A stretch of DNA of 6,194 nucleotides from NCBI GenBank assembly GCA_020350305.1, contig CP070709.1, positions 266,968 through 273,161 of the forward strand, written 5' to 3'. Position 1 is the first letter of the stretch, and each line of letters starts with the position of its first letter. Positions 5,393-6,194 of the stretch are shown piece after piece. This DNA is from Candidatus Bathyarchaeota archaeon. Its GTDB lineage: Archaea > Thermoproteota > Bathyarchaeia > Bathyarchaeales > Bathyarchaeaceae. Position numbers and translations under genes: made by a program. Under the pieces are notes generated by a model. The model made no database searches. It was not told where the DNA came from and was given only the letters and a program-made list of their open reading frames with translations.

Positions 5393-6194
5393 ATGGAACA
5401 TTGGGATCTGATCATCATAGGTGCTGGTCCGGCGGGTCTAACGGCTGGTCTCTACGGTGCCCGCAGTGGGCTCAAAACTCTGGTTCTGGAGGAGAAAATG
5501 CCAGGTGGAGCAGTCATTGACACCCCCTTGGTCGAAAACTATCCTGGCTTTGAAAGCATCAGCGGCCACGACTTAGCTGACAAAATGGCGGAACACTGCA
5601 AAAAAGCCGGAGCAAAAATCAATGAGTTAGAAAAGGTTGTTGAACTCGACCTAGAAGGTGAAAAGAAAGTTGTCAAGACGAATAGAACCGTTTACACCGC
5701 CTCGGCAGTGATTATTGCTTCTGGAAGCCATTATAGAACTCTTGGTGTCCCTGGTGAAACAGAGTTTAGGGGTAGAGGCGTTAGCTACTGCACCTTGTGC
5801 GACGGAGCCTTCTTTAGAGGAGGAAACGTAATTGTGGTGGGCGGTGGCAATTCGGCTGTGGTTTCTGCCAGATACCTCGCAAACGTTGCGTCCCATGTCA
5901 GGTTGGCTCACAGAAGAGATCAACTTAGAGCAGCAGAAATGCTTGTGAAGGACTTGGTTCAACAGGGAGTGGAGATTATGTGGAACACAGAGCTCAAGGA
6001 AGTTAAAGGAGACACCAAAGTCAAAGGGGTTATTTTGACAAACAACAAAACTGGCGAAACTACGGAAGTCGACGTAGACGGTGTATTCGTTCAGGTTGGA
6101 GAGGCACCGAACAGTCAGGTTGCTAAAGAGGCGGGGATAGAAGTGGATGAGGCGGACTGCATTATTGTGGACAGCCGTCAAAAAACCAATATTG
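5393..6194 (+). CDS. trxB: Thioredoxin reductase-like FAD/NADPH disulfide reductase (C-terminus beyond window)
   Basis: This is a low-molecular-weight thioredoxin-reductase family flavoprotein, a cytoplasmic enzyme that moves electrons from NAD(P)H through FAD and a Cys pair to a thioredoxin or similar disulfide protein. The first 267 residues are present, about 85% of the usual 310-320. FAD-binding GAGPAG is at 10-15, and PGGAVIDTPLVENYPGF follows the family pattern. The redox-active site is Cys133-Thr-Leu-Cys136-Asp, where CATC or CAVC is more usual. The NAD(P)H domain has GGGNSA (150-155) and HRRDQLR (173-179), whose Arg residues suit the NADPH phosphate. The final FAD motif (GVFAAGD-type) lies past the right edge. 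The start at 5393 gives the standard N-terminus EHWDLIIIGAG; 5381 would add four residues. It runs the same way as hdrA after 86 nt. Its electron acceptor is not in the window. Confidence 0.93.
   Translation, partial: MEHWDLIIIGAGPAGLTAGLYGARSGLKTLVLEEKMPGGAVIDTPLVENYPGFESISGHDLADKMAEHCKKAGAKINELEKVVELDLEGEKKVVKTNRTVYTASAVIIASGSHYRTLGVPGETEFRGRGVSYCTLCDGAFFRGGNVIVVGGGNSAVVSARYLANVASHVRLAHRRDQLRAAEMLVKDLVQQGVEIMWNTELKEVKGDTKVKGVILTNNKTGETTEVDVDGVFVQVGEAPNSQVAKEAGIEVDEADCIIVDSRQKTNI

Noticed and set aside
5651..6181. Open frame of 176 codons on the minus strand
   Set aside because: It is antisense to the thioredoxin-reductase-like gene, whose FAD, CxxC and NADPH motifs are all in the plus frame; the minus-frame product shows no family features.

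Overview
The window looks archaeal. It holds a maturation cluster for [NiFe]-hydrogenase on the minus strand and, divergently, a gene for a heterodisulfide reductase subunit A (HdrA)-type electron-bifurcation flavoprotein followed by a thioredoxin-reductase-like gene. The signs of an archaeon are the HdrA family itself, the short HypB N-terminus without an N-terminal Cys or His-rich tract, ribosome binding sites of the AGGTGAT/GGTGAT type, TTG and GTG starts, and a TTTAAA-type TATA element. This suggests an anaerobe with hydrogen- or ferredoxin-linked metabolism. A methanogen, an Archaeoglobus-like organism, or an uncultured TACK/Bathyarchaeia-type lineage would all fit, and the sequence alone does not decide between them.

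Minus strand, about 1-2758: hypF, hypC and hypB are read in that order. hypB is cut by the left edge after 75 codons, just past its P-loop. hypF and hypC are separated by 46 nt, and hypC and hypB overlap by 11 nt, so the three look like one operon. HypF makes the carbamoyl group that becomes the CN ligands. HypC is the small chaperone that carries the Fe(CN)2CO unit with HypD. HypB is the GTPase for nickel insertion. No hydrogenase structural gene lies in the window.

Intergenic region, 2759-2936: a divergent promoter region with TATA-like elements and an imperfect inverted repeat overlapping the best one.

Plus strand, 2937-5306: an HdrA with all its usual parts (N-terminal Cys domain, FAD domain, inserted ferredoxin, C-terminal 2x[4Fe-4S] ferredoxin) plus a fused C-terminal MvhD/FlpD-like domain. 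That extra domain keeps the family fold motifs but has lost every cysteine expected to hold its [2Fe-2S] cluster. This is the most unusual thing in the window. After an 86-nt gap comes a thioredoxin-reductase-like flavoprotein (5393 to the right edge, C-terminus missing) with a CTLC redox motif and an NADPH-type HRRxxxR motif.

Taken together, the left half services a [NiFe]-hydrogenase encoded elsewhere. The right half encodes a flavin-based electron-transfer subunit of the kind that usually partners such a hydrogenase or a formate/F420 oxidoreductase, and a disulfide reductase. The co-location is seen in the sequence; the functional link is inference.
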